NCBI GenBank assembly: GCA_963210315.1
Contig: OY723258.1
Coordinates: 1,364,001 to 1,428,000, forward strand
DNA: 64,000 bases
Source: Rhynchopus euleeides
Lineage: Eukaryota; Euglenozoa; Diplonemea; Diplonemida; Diplonemidae
Direction of reading: 5' to 3'
Under the pieces are notes generated by a model. The model saw only the letters and a list, made by a program, of their open reading frames with translations, made no database searches and was not told where the DNA came from. The translations under genes were made by a program, and so were the position numbers. The first letter of the stretch is position 1, and the number at the start of each line of letters is the position of its first letter. Positions 43,375-52,457 of the stretch are shown one piece after another.

Positions 43375-44511
43375 ACCCTGTGCCTGGAATTTTGTCCAAA
43401 AAATATCACGTTTTCGCACAAGGCAAAAAATGGTCAAAAAACCCGAAAATCGGGTTTGTAGGGTGTAGGTCCCCTGTCTGAAAATGCAAAATATGGCCCC
43501 GCAGGTGCCCCCAGAGTGATTTAAAATTGGAAAATCGACATTTTCCACCTACGGGAAATCCCCCAAAATAGGGGGTCCCCAGCCACGATCCCCAAAAAAA
43601 TGTCCCGCGCGCCTCTAAGGCACTCTGGATTTTTATTATGTCATCCAGATGTCACATCTGGGTCCAGGAACACCGGTTTTTGGCCTCAGGAAGTCGAAAA
43701 ATATGTGTGGAAATTTTTATTCCTGACCAGGATCACCTAAAAGGCCGATTTCCCCTGTTTACACATGGGGGATTTCATGCAACGCCCGCTCGTGTGCTGA
43801 GTGTGCTAGCCGCGACGTGGACGCGGTGGCCCTCTTCCTCCCAGAAGCCACTGATCTTCCTCATCCAACTTCACCTCCGGATGTACGCGGCACGTGCTTG
43901 GGTTGTCCTGTCGCAGTGCAGCAGAAGTTCCTGTGCACTGCTGCCCAAGCCATTTCGGCTGCAAGGAATATGCCACGCAGAGTAACCTGGTATCGCGTGA
44001 CCAGCTCGTGAGGCTTGGTGCCCCGAATCGAATCGATAGGCTGCGAGGTGCATTGCCTCGGTCAGTTGATGTCCTTGCGTGTGCATTTTTGTGCACAACA
44101 GTCCCTTGGGTATCTGCAGCGCAGGTGCCTGCACTGGACCAGGACTCCTGATTTACCTCTGGCACTTGTTGATCGGGACGGATGCGGCGACATGCCACGG
44201 TGCCCATGGATAGCCATGCCGGCACGAAAGTACGTTCACGACGGTTGATTACCATTGCTGCACTCTGTCAGAACCCGAAGGGTCTCAGCACACCTGAACG
44301 CCCACCAGGCCCCCCAGCAGGGGGTGAAACCAAAGGGTCCCCCCTGGGGTTTTTTGACCCAAAATTTTCGAATTCGACATGTCCCCGGGATTTCCACTAT
44401 GTCGCAGATTTCGACCATTGGGTCAAGAAAACCTAAAAATCTAGGGGGGGGGTGCTGAAGGATTGCACTGAAAATTTTATCTAACTCGGTCAAAATTCCA
44501 GGCACAGGGTT
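43375..44511. mobile_element. Inverted-repeat element with TTAA flanks (piggyBac-like)
   Basis: About 1.14 kb with inverted ends of at least 19 bp (CCCTGTGCCTGGAATTTTG at 43376-43394 against its inverse at 44491-44509). TTAA occurs at 43371-43374 and 44512-44515; TTAA is the piggyBac target. The flank-to-CCC spacing differs by one base between the ends. No transposase is visible inside, and it ends 110 bp before the WD40 gene. Confidence 0.6.
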
Positions 44512-44624
44512 TTAATAAGTGCCGCCCCACCCAAACGCATCAAACGCATCAGCGACACTGTCAGGAGCTGTTTGATGTCACCCACCCGCCACCCCACCAC
44601 ACCCCTGCAGAGATACACAGCACA

Positions 44625-45716
44625 ATGCTGAAGGAGCTGGCAGTGGCGCAGGCGCATGAGGATGGTGTCATGTGCCTTGGCCTCGTCCAGCGTGGGGACG
44701 AAGCCCGTATTGTCTCCGGTGGGTGTGACGGCGTCCTGAAGGTGTGGACAACCGCAGGGGAGGAGGTAGCGCAGGCGCAGGGGCATGGGGCGGGCGACCC
44801 TGTCAACTGCATCGTCCCCCTCAGCGACCGGTTCATCCTGACCTGCGGGGATGACTCGCGCATCCGGTGCTGGGAGCTCGGCGACGACTACTCCCTGACA
44901 AAGGCTGAGGAGGTGCGGCAGCGCACCGCCGTCAACAAGCTGCTCCTCACCGACAGGGAGGGCGGCATCGTCGCCGCATGCGACGACGGAGGTGAGGTGT
45001 ACATCTGGCGCATCCCCCAGAAGTACTTCGACCCTGCTGCAGCGGCTCCTGCCGATGCGGCGATCGAGAAGGTGCTGTCCTTCAACGGGGGTGCCGAGTC
45101 CCTGAACTGCATGGCGGCCATCGAGGGGCTGATGTGGACCGGTGGCGACGACGGCTACCTGCGGAGGTGGCACCTCTCCAAGGAGCTGCAGCGTGTGGCG
45201 GGCGGGGAGGCGGGGGGCGAGGGCACGCAGGTGCTGCCCTCCCTCAACGCGCTGGTGGTCAGCACGGAGGAGCAGATTATGGTGAACGTGCTGACTGTGC
45301 AGGGGGGCACGCTGTGGTGCGGCATCGGTGCGCCGGGCCAGGGCGTGGTGCAGAAGCGTGACGCGGTGATCGGCAACCTGCTGATGTCCTTCGCGACGGA
45401 TGACTGGGTGCGCGCGCTGCACTTCCCCCTGCCGGACCTGGCGTACTCTGTCTACGACGACGGGAAGCTGGTTGCCTTCCGTGCCGAGCCGCTCCCCATC
45501 ACCCCTGTCTCCAAGCTCGACGACGGCGACGACGAGGATGAGGAGGACAACGCGTCTGCCGATATTCCCGACATGATGCTGCTGTCTTCTCTCGGCAACA
45601 TCGCCATCATGGACATGCTGATCCACAACGACCTCGTGGTTGTCACGAAGGAGTCCGAGCTCGTCCTCTTCGACAAGAGCGGGGTTGAGGGGCACACCCC
45701 GCCCCAGGAGAGCTGA
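44625..45716 (+). CDS. WD40-repeat protein
   Basis: A 363-residue single-exon protein starting MLKELAVAQAHEDGVM. Repeated blades of a WD40 beta-propeller are visible: ARIVSGGCDGVLKVWTTAG, DRFILTCGDDSRIRCWELG, GGIVAACDDGGEVYIWRIP, GLMWTGGDDGYLRRWHLS and a later weaker blade (LAYSVYDDGKLVAFRA). The C-terminal part has an acidic loop (DDGDDEDEEDN) and a last strand set (HNDLVVVTKESELVLFDKSG). WD40 propellers are protein-interaction platforms, and nothing here points to a specific complex. A CCCCTGCAG just before the ATG (ending 44609) could be the acceptor of a 5' untranslated intron. Confidence 0.85.
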   Translation: MLKELAVAQAHEDGVMCLGLVQRGDEARIVSGGCDGVLKVWTTAGEEVAQAQGHGAGDPVNCIVPLSDRFILTCGDDSRIRCWELGDDYSLTKAEEVRQRTAVNKLLLTDREGGIVAACDDGGEVYIWRIPQKYFDPAAAAPADAAIEKVLSFNGGAESLNCMAAIEGLMWTGGDDGYLRRWHLSKELQRVAGGEAGGEGTQVLPSLNALVVSTEEQIMVNVLTVQGGTLWCGIGAPGQGVVQKRDAVIGNLLMSFATDDWVRALHFPLPDLAYSVYDDGKLVAFRAEPLPITPVSKLDDGDDEDEEDNASADIPDMMLLSSLGNIAIMDMLIHNDLVVVTKESELVLFDKSGVEGHTPPQES

Positions 45717-45939
45717 AGAGCTGCAGAGCCGCAGTGTGAGGCAGGGGAAGATGCCATCTGGGGGTTTCTTTTGCCATCGCTGCATACTCACTGGTGGGGT
45801 GATGTCTGGCGATCCTGCTCGATTTTTGGAGGGGGGCCGTGCACAGGCACCAGTGATTGCATCAACCTGCGCACTCAGGTGCCCCTCCATACCAGACAGC
45901 CACGTGTGTGTGAGGGACGGTAGGGTGCTGTATCAGAGT

Positions 45940-45979
<40 letters not shown>

Positions 45980-46762
45980 GTTTTTTCCGCACCGCTTTCG
46001 CCTATCCAAAACCGCGGTGGAACCAAGCAGAGAGCGTGCCATCCATGCCATGACGTCTGCGTGCGTAGTGTTCAGTTGTATTTGAGCAGGGCCATCCTGG
46101 GTTCTATACCGCTTGCATGTGTGTGAGCACCCCCACCCACCCCCACCCCACGGCTGCCGTGTGTGGGCTGTTCGCTGACCCGGGGTTTGCTTTGCTGTGT
46201 GTGGGTTGCACCTCACTTTTCTGCCGTGCGCTGGGCGCACTTTCACGCACCGTATGCACCCCCCTCTGCCCTGCAACAGCGAATGCCAGAACGAAACACG
46301 TGCCACGCTCATCATGCCTGTCTGGATCACAGAATCAAAACTTCATCGAATGGAGCAAAGAGACCTGCCGCTCTGCCCCCCCACTCCCCCTGCCCCCCGT
46401 TCGATGTTGTCCTTCATGCTCACGGCACACCGCACACATGGCATCAGCAGAGATAACAGCCCTGCTCACATCCTGCTTGCAGCACAGAAGTAACAGATGT
46501 GATAACCAGCACCCCCTCCTTACCCCTTGATTGGCATCCATCCTGCCCAGTGGGTGATGGTCTGGGTGGGGGTCAGCAAGTTGATGTGTGTCAAGACACG
46601 TCAAGACAATGTGTTTACACCAGTTGCTGGGCAAAAGGGGTGTTTCTCTCATAAAGCGAGCGGGTGCGGCGCTGCCTGTTATAGTTTTATGCACACCTGC
46701 CCTCCCCCGCACAGGTTCTGTCGTGCATTTCCTTCGGGTTGTCGGGAAACGAGAAGATAAAA
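45717..46762. other. Gene-free spacer with a CT microsatellite
   Basis: CT repeated about 14 times at 45943-45970, on the 3' side of the WD40 gene. No gene seen. Confidence 0.6.
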
Positions 46763-48781
46763 ATGCAGACTTTCAAGGTGCGCGTGGCGTGCGACCTCTA
46801 CGGGTCGAAGCACAACGCGATGTTCCTCTTCAAGCCCCCCCCGGTCTCCCTGAACGAGGTGGTGGCCGAGGCACAGCGCTTCTACCAGGACGAGGCTGCG
46901 AAGCGCGCCCCTGCGGGGCTGCAGGGGGTGGCCTTCCAGGTCGGGGCCCTGCAGATGTACAACCCCACCACCACGCGGTGGGAGGATGTGGCTGACGTGT
47001 CGCAGCTGACGGATGGGTGCCAGCTCTACGCCTTCCCGAGCGCCCCGCCACAGGCTGAGCACCAGAAGCCTCCGGAGGCACTGCAGGCACCACAGGCGCC
47101 ACCGGCACCGCAGTCGAAGACACAGGCACCGCTCCTCCGTGAAAGCCGTGAGGGCATTGCATTCGACGTGCTCGACATCAAACATGATGGCGTCATCACG
47201 CTCGATGAGATGATGGAGTCGTTCCGCAAGCTCGGGCTGCGCTTCACACCATCGCAGGTGCAGGACTTCTTCCTCGTCGCCGATGAGAACGGCGACGGCG
47301 TCGTCACCGGGGCGGAGTTCCAGAGCTTCGCACTCCGCTTCCCCACCGTCATCGACTCCATCCACCAGAAGCGCAGCGACGACGAGGTGCAGGAGCGGGA
47401 GGAGGCGGTGCTGCGCGAGGCTGAGGCACAGCTCCACGCAGAGCAGGAGGTGGAGCAGCGCCTGCTGACGGAGGCTGCCGCCGCCAGCAAGCGGGTGCGG
47501 GATCTGATGGGGCAGATTGCGGACCACCGCCTCAGCCACGAGGTGCAGCTGCAGCGGAAGCCGATCGTCGAGGCGCAGCAGCAGCAGCTCATCGAGCAGG
47601 AGCTGGCTCTGGCTGCGCAGAAGGAGCGCCTCAAGCAGGTGCAGGACGACATCCGGCGCGACATCGAAGGGCAGCTCCGCCACGTCACCGCATCCCTGGG
47701 GCTCAAGCAGGCGCCGCAGCTGCCTGCTGCTGCTGCCTCCAGCCCTGCCTACTCCCACGGCGCACCGGCGCCCCTCGCTGTTGCTGGCGGTGTGCAGGAG
47801 CCCGCCCTGCTCCGCTCTGTGTCTGAAAACAGCTCGTCGTTCTTCCTCCCGTCTGAGCCGCACACGGCGCGTGATGCGAAGCTCGATGTGCCGCAGCGCC
47901 TCGCCATCGACACGGAGGTGGAGGCGTGCAACTTGGACGTCAAGCCGGAGTTCAACGGCCTCCGCGGCAAGGTGACCGCGCTGCACCCCGACGGGAAGGT
48001 TGCCGTGCAGTTCTTCGTGCGGGGGGGCCTCAACCTCGACATGCTGCAGAGCAACATCCAGCCCGTCGCACCCTCCAGCCCGCCCCTGGGTGGGGAGGTC
48101 GAGGCAACCGGGCCCGGCAGCAGCCCGCAGACAGGCCTGGTGGACCTCCGCGGCTCGAAGGGGTCTGTCGTGGGGGTTCGCAACGGGGCGCTGCTGTGCG
48201 AGTTCCCCCCCCGGGCGGGGATCTTCGAGGTGAAGCCGCAGCACATCAGCACGGCTGCGCAGGGCGGGCCGCTGTCGATCCAGCAGGCGGTGCAGAATGA
48301 GATTGCGAGGAAGGCTGGCGGCGATGCGCCCTTCCAGGCACAGCAGGTGCCGCAGGGTGCTGGCATGGCAGCAGAGCTGGAGAAGGCCAGGCGCGAAGCT
48401 GCGGGGCTGCGCAAGGAGGTGGAGCAGGCGCGGCGCGGCGCGGCACCCACGTCGCCTGCGGCGGGCGGGCCCTCCCCGGCATCGCCGGAGGCTGCGGCAG
48501 CGCTGAACCGCCTCGGGGGCCTTGGGCTGGGCAGCCAGTCGCCCAACCACATCTCCGCCATGCCGCTGTCGCCGCTGACAGCCTACCCGCCCCCGTCGAT
48601 GCCCTACGTGGGCCAGTACGGCACGTCGGGTGAGTACGGCAGCCTCCTCCCTTCCACACAGGAGATCCTCCGCAAGGTGGGTGCCTCCATGTCCCCCTCA
48701 GGTGCACCGATCACCGCGCACCCGTCGGTCCCGAAGCAGCAGTCCTATGCTCTGGGGCCGATCGATCCCTCCACCCTGTAG
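46763..48781 (+). CDS. BILBO1-like N-terminal domain, EF-hand pair and coiled-coil protein
   Basis: A 672-residue protein from the first ATG (MQTFKVRVACDLYG). Residues 1-92 resemble the ubiquitin-like N-terminal domain of BILBO1, the trypanosome flagellar pocket collar protein, notably in LQMYNPTTTRWEDV and QLTDGCQLYAF; the following EF-hand pair and coiled coil are in the BILBO1 order. EF loop 1 (138-149, DIKHDGVITLDE) and loop 2 (174-185, DENGDGVVTGAE) look able to bind Ca2+. A coiled coil spans about 200-310. The C-terminal half differs: two small Tudor/KOW-like barrels (GLRGKVTALHPDGKVAVQFF and GSKGSVVGVRNGALLCEF), a short helix and a Pro/Ser-rich tail. It is probably a Ca2+-responsive cytoskeletal scaffold. 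The BILBO1 link rests on domain pattern and motif memory. Confidence 0.75.
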   Translation: MQTFKVRVACDLYGSKHNAMFLFKPPPVSLNEVVAEAQRFYQDEAAKRAPAGLQGVAFQVGALQMYNPTTTRWEDVADVSQLTDGCQLYAFPSAPPQAEHQKPPEALQAPQAPPAPQSKTQAPLLRESREGIAFDVLDIKHDGVITLDEMMESFRKLGLRFTPSQVQDFFLVADENGDGVVTGAEFQSFALRFPTVIDSIHQKRSDDEVQEREEAVLREAEAQLHAEQEVEQRLLTEAAAASKRVRDLMGQIADHRLSHEVQLQRKPIVEAQQQQLIEQELALAAQKERLKQVQDDIRRDIEGQLRHVTASLGLKQAPQLPAAAASSPAYSHGAPAPLAVAGGVQEPALLRSVSENSSSFFLPSEPHTARDAKLDVPQRLAIDTEVEACNLDVKPEFNGLRGKVTALHPDGKVAVQFFVRGGLNLDMLQSNIQPVAPSSPPLGGEVEATGPGSSPQTGLVDLRGSKGSVVGVRNGALLCEFPPRAGIFEVKPQHISTAAQGGPLSIQQAVQNEIARKAGGDAPFQAQQVPQGAGMAAELEKARREAAGLRKEVEQARRGAAPTSPAAGGPSPASPEAAAALNRLGGLGLGSQSPNHISAMPLSPLTAYPPPSMPYVGQYGTSGEYGSLLPSTQEILRKVGASMSPSGAPITAHPSVPKQQSYALGPIDPSTL

Positions 48782-48866
48782 ACTGTTGTGTGTTGGTGGT
48801 TTGTAAAGGATGTGGTGTGGTGTTGCTGTGTGGAGGAGGGGGGTGTGTGTTTTTTTTGTGTGTGTG

Positions 48867-48874
48867 GTGGGCTT
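48867..48874. repeat. Target-site duplication of the hAT element, left
   Basis: GTGGGCTT, repeated exactly at 54312-54319. Confidence 0.85.
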
Positions 48875-49204
48875 CAGGGGCTTAGCTTGGATTTTGGGGT
48901 TGGGGCCGAAACTCGGTCAGACTCGGTCACAGTACACACGCAGTTGATTTGCCCCGTTGATTTGCTCCCCACCACCTGGTTCACCCAGAATTCGACGTTG
49001 CTGCCTTCCCGGTTCCCCCCCCTTCTTATCTGGAACACCAGCTCAGCAACCAGGTTTGCAGCCTCAACCTGGGGTTGCTTTGTTGCCTTTGTAGGTGTGC
49101 ATTGGCAGCTTCCCGCCAGTGGCGGATGCAGTCTCGGCAGCGCAGATAGTCCTGAAGTGGGCTGAAAAAGAGCTTTGTTGGTGATTCCGTGAAATTTTCC
49201 ATAT

Positions 49205-49375
49205 ACCTCGGATACCCGGAGAGAATGTCACCCCCCCTCGGCCTCCGCTTGGGCTCCAACGGCCACCCTGTACAGAGGGGGTGACATTCTTCAATGGTTG
49301 CCCTGTGTAGCGGCTGGGAAGAATGTCACCCCCCCTCGGCCCTGGGCCCTCGAGGGGGGTGACATTCTCTCGGGG
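49205..49375. repeat. Alternating inverted repeats AGAATGTCACCCCCC
   Basis: Four copies in alternating orientation: about 49221, 49280, 49319 and 49358. The outer pair extends to ACCCGGAGAGAATGTCACC and its inverse. They lie just after the hAT transposase stop and could form stacked hairpins. Confidence 0.8.
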
Positions 49376-49838
49376 TACCCTAGGACCTCGCAAGAGTGGG
49401 TTTCTTCGGGGATACCCTGTGAATCTTCGCGACATTCCACTCCACAAAGTACATTTGCAAGGCTTTCGCTGCTCAGTTGGCGAAGCCTGGTGGAGACAAG
49501 GCGGAGCTTGGAAAACAAGCGTTCAACAGAAGCAGTGCCCAGCGGAAGGACAGATGCAAGCTGGAGTAGCCTGCATGTTGCTGGGTACGTGAGAGCGAGG
49601 TTTCCCGAGGTAAACCGCTGAACAACCTCCTGCAGATCACGCAGGCCCAACCTCCGAATCTCGGAACAGACACCCGGGCACCTTGCAGAAGGGCAGTCTT
49701 GTGCGCCTGTGCCCACTTCGGTGGGTGTGCTGGGGCATTGAAGTCCGGGCAAGGGTACGCGCCAGTGATCCCCGGGAGAGGTGCCAGGTAATGGTCAGCG
49801 ATGTAGCCCAGAGCCTCCTGCACCTGCGTGCCCACCAT
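49291..49838 (-). pseudogene. hAT transposase, C-terminal fragment
   Basis: The minus-strand frame ending at 49291 contains the hAT C-terminal dimerisation signature (TYPATCRLLQLASVLPLGTA, then SVERLFSKLRLVSTRLRQLS, about 49450-49600). This is the region with the A/S-x-x-E-R-x-F-S motif of hAT transposases. Sequence upstream to 49838 (MVGTQVQEALGYIADHYLA) looks coding but is in another frame, so at least one frameshift is present. The catalytic DDE core is gone; the VIPER-like insertion and a deletion remove everything further upstream. After the dimerisation domain the frame runs on through the AGAATGTCACC repeats to its stop. It is non-functional. Confidence 0.8.
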
Positions 49839-50002
49839 GTTGCCGGGAGACGGAATTCGAGACTGCTGACGTTATTCTTACGCTAGCGACGAATACGGGA
49901 CAGAAGGAGAATGGGGTGTTCGCGTTCGCTCGCACGCGTGCTTCACCTCCTGTGCTGCTGCACCCCAAGAAAAATCCGCTTTTTCCCCCGAAAATTTATA
50001 CT

Positions 50003-50103
50003 TTTTTTTTGCAAGAACAGCTAGCTTTTCGCACTAAAAAGACTCGTGGCAGCGTTCGGTATCCTGCACACATGCACTAGCAGGCACCGTTCGTACAAAC
50101 AAA
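50003..50103 (+). repeat. Split direct repeat A1 of the retroelement
   Basis: About 100 bp starting at the T-run before GCAAGAACAGCTAGC and ending in CCGTTCGTACAAACAAA. Identical to A2 at 54103-54202 apart from the T-run length. Confidence 0.9.
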
Positions 50104-50140
50104 AAGTTGTTCGTACGTTTAGACCACACACCCTTAAACA

Positions 50141-51551
50141 ATGGCACAGCTCAGGAAGGTGGATTGGAAGAAAATCCCCATTCCCCGCCTTCCTGAGGGA
50201 CGGCGTGCGGCCCCCCTGCGCCCCAGGTGTGTGTTCCCCCCGTGTCTCATTGTCCACAGGGCTCCGGAGAGTGTCTCCTGCTGGCGCTGTGGGTGTCGTG
50301 CCCGCGCCAGCTGCCCGGAGTGGAAGGAGCTCGCGGGGGAAGAGAACGCCCTCGAGCGTTTTGAGAAAGACCCGGATGTTCCTGACTGGTGTTGCCCCCT
50401 CTGCGCCTACGCGGTGTCGACAGGGGAAGAGCTCGAGGGGGAGCTGGCGGAGATGAAGGAGGCTGAAGAGCAGGTGAGTGAGGCGGCGGCGGCGAATGCG
50501 GAGACCTTCGAAGTGCCGTTCCAACCTAAAGCCACCTCCCCTGCTGTCGTGCCCCCTCCCTCCCAAACAGGTCCGCCCCCCCCTGGTGCACAGGCACCCC
50601 CCCCCAGCACAGGCTGGTCAGGATCCGCGCTCTGCCCCTACAGGGCAGGGTGGCGTGCTTCCTACTCACACGGCCACAGGGTCCTCTGTGAACACCCCCA
50701 CAGGATGGAGCACCACGCTTCCAATGAACACGGCCACAGGGCCAGGGAACACTTTCCCACCTCACTCAGCCACAGGGCCTGCAGGTGCTCAGCCTGGTGC
50801 AGCATACTGGGGCCAGGGCATGATGAGCCCGAGCCCTGAGCAGAGCCAGTGGTTCGGGATGCAGCCGCCCGGCGGCTGGTCTGGGTACGGAGCACCCACC
50901 GGGGTTTTCGGGGGGATTGGAGGAACAGCACCTCCTGCAAGCACAGGCTTCCCCCCTCCTACCAATGCCGCAGCGCTCTGGCCACAGTACCATGTCCGTC
51001 CTGTGCAGATGTTCGATTCGGTCGAGCCATCCAGGGTTGTCACGTGGGGAGAGGCCCTCGGGAACCCCCATCATGTGGAACACTTGTGGACTCGTCTGAT
51101 GATGAGACACCCGTGCCCCACAACGGCTACTGAGTCGGGGCACCACCACGAGCGTCGGGTGCTCCTCTCGCTGCTCCGCATGGTCATCTTCTCCCCTGTG
51201 GCCAGGGCCCTTCCGGAGATGCTGCACATCCTGGTCGTTCGGCTGGAGGCCATCCTGCTTCGGGAGGGCTGGATTAAAGCAGCCTCCCTCAACAAAGACC
51301 AGGCAATTGTGGGATCCGGGGAATTCGAGCACAGGCTCGCTTCCCTCCACTTCTCCGAATGCACGCGCGAGAAGTTTGCTGCGGCCCAGTCGGAGGCCAG
51401 GGCTACCGCGGCACGGCACAAGCCCCCGGCGAACCCGAGCCCGGGAAACCGCCAGTACCCTCAGCACAACCAGGGATCCGGACGCGCCGCCGGCCACAAG
51501 AGGAAGGGTGGGGATTTTCAGCACCCCCAGCGCCCTCGACCGTCACAGTGA
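50141..51551 (+). pseudogene. Retroelement gag-like ORF, split by a frameshift
   Basis: The start MAQLRKVDWKKIPIPRLPEG (50141) leads to a Cys-rich finger (SCWRCGCRARASC, WCCPLCAYAV) and a Glu-rich helix. The reading frame then passes from frame 2 to frame 0 near the C9 run at about 50605-50613. After the shift the product continues PPPAQAGQDPRSAPTGQGG, goes through THTATGSSVNTPTGW-type repeats and reaches a helical C-terminal part (PEMLHILVVRLEAILLREGW) with a basic Gln/Pro-rich tail. It ends at the stop at 51551. Both halves keep coding composition, so a single indel in the C-run, by decay, slippage or sequencing, explains the break. The finger and helical tail fit a nucleic-acid-binding structural protein. 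Confidence 0.75.
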
Positions 51552-51608
51552 CTCGACCCGTGGGGCCCCCTCCTCGAAAGACACCAGATCCGCCGACCGG
51601 CCCCAGAG

Positions 51609-52457
51609 GTGTCCGAGGAGGTGTTCAGCGAGCTGGAGCTGGACACCAGCACGTTTCTGGCGACGTGCTACCGGGACAGTTCGCTCCGGGCCATGGTATC
51701 GGTGGAGGCCCGAGCGCGCCAGTTCCGACAACAGCTCGAGGTGCACGACCCGCACGTGGACCCCGAGAGAGCCTTTCTGATGTGGCTCAGGACCCTACTG
51801 CAACAAGGACAGATCAGCGCGGCCAGTGCCCGGCAGTACTTAACATATCACAGGATGTCAAAAATACCCCCCCAGGAGGCGTTCCGCCGGGCCACACTGC
51901 AGATTCCCCCCCCGAAGAGGGCCGAACCGACAACCATTTCGCAAGTGCAGGTCTTCAACGCAGTTTACACCCCGCCGTTGTCCCGGGCCGCAGTGGCACT
52001 CGCTCTACAGTGGAGCACGGGATGCAGATGGAGCGACCTGGAGAGGCTCCGCAGCTGCGATATCCGTTTCCTGGCCTCCGGCGACATCATGGTGACTTTC
52101 CTGGGCGGCAAGACAGACCTACACTGGAGGGGCCAGGCCCTCATGCTCCCCGCGAAGGGCAAGTACATCGGGCTGCTTCGACGGTGGGTCGCTCATCGCC
52201 AGTCTCAGAGTCCGGAGGGTGCCCTGTTCCAAGGGCTGAAGTACACAGAGTACAACACTTTCCTCCGGCAGTCTCTGCACATTCTGTCGCATGGGGTCAG
52301 ACGGAGCGCCCTGAAGAGGGCGGCAGAGGTGGCGGGCCAGGCTTCTGCCCAACTGCTGGCTCGGCACCGCAATCCGACTTCGACCGAAGGATACCTCCCT
52401 CACCATCTCTGGCAGACGACGGTGCAGTCGAAGGAAGCGACACAGACTCTACAGTGA
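51609..52457 (+). CDS. Tyrosine recombinase of the VIPER/Ngaro-like element
   Basis: The frame starts at the first ATG-like position, MSEEVFSELELDTSTFLATC, about 60 bases after the gag stop, and encodes 282 residues. The catalytic set of lambda-integrase-type recombinases is present in order: Arg in STGCRWSDLERL, His-x-x-Arg in LSHGVRRSALKRAA, His in LLARHRNPTSTEGYL and the nucleophile Tyr in that last motif. The N-terminal half (AMVSVEARARQFRQQLEVHD, ISAASARQYLTYHRMSK) is the core-binding domain. It would integrate a circular DNA copy without target duplication. Its 3' end overlaps the reverse transcriptase frame. It is the only intact ORF of this copy. Confidence 0.85.
   Translation: MSEEVFSELELDTSTFLATCYRDSSLRAMVSVEARARQFRQQLEVHDPHVDPERAFLMWLRTLLQQGQISAASARQYLTYHRMSKIPPQEAFRRATLQIPPPKRAEPTTISQVQVFNAVYTPPLSRAAVALALQWSTGCRWSDLERLRSCDIRFLASGDIMVTFLGGKTDLHWRGQALMLPAKGKYIGLLRRWVAHRQSQSPEGALFQGLKYTEYNTFLRQSLHILSHGVRRSALKRAAEVAGQASAQLLARHRNPTSTEGYLPHHLWQTTVQSKEATQTLQ

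Noticed and set aside
44031..44040. GAATCGAATCGATAGG resembling a tRNA T-arm
   Set aside because: No acceptor stem, D-arm or anticodon arm could be built around it. No tRNA, rRNA or spliceosomal RNA was found in the window.
45943..45970. CT tract considered as an intron polypyrimidine tract
   Set aside because: A pure dinucleotide microsatellite with no coding exon after it.
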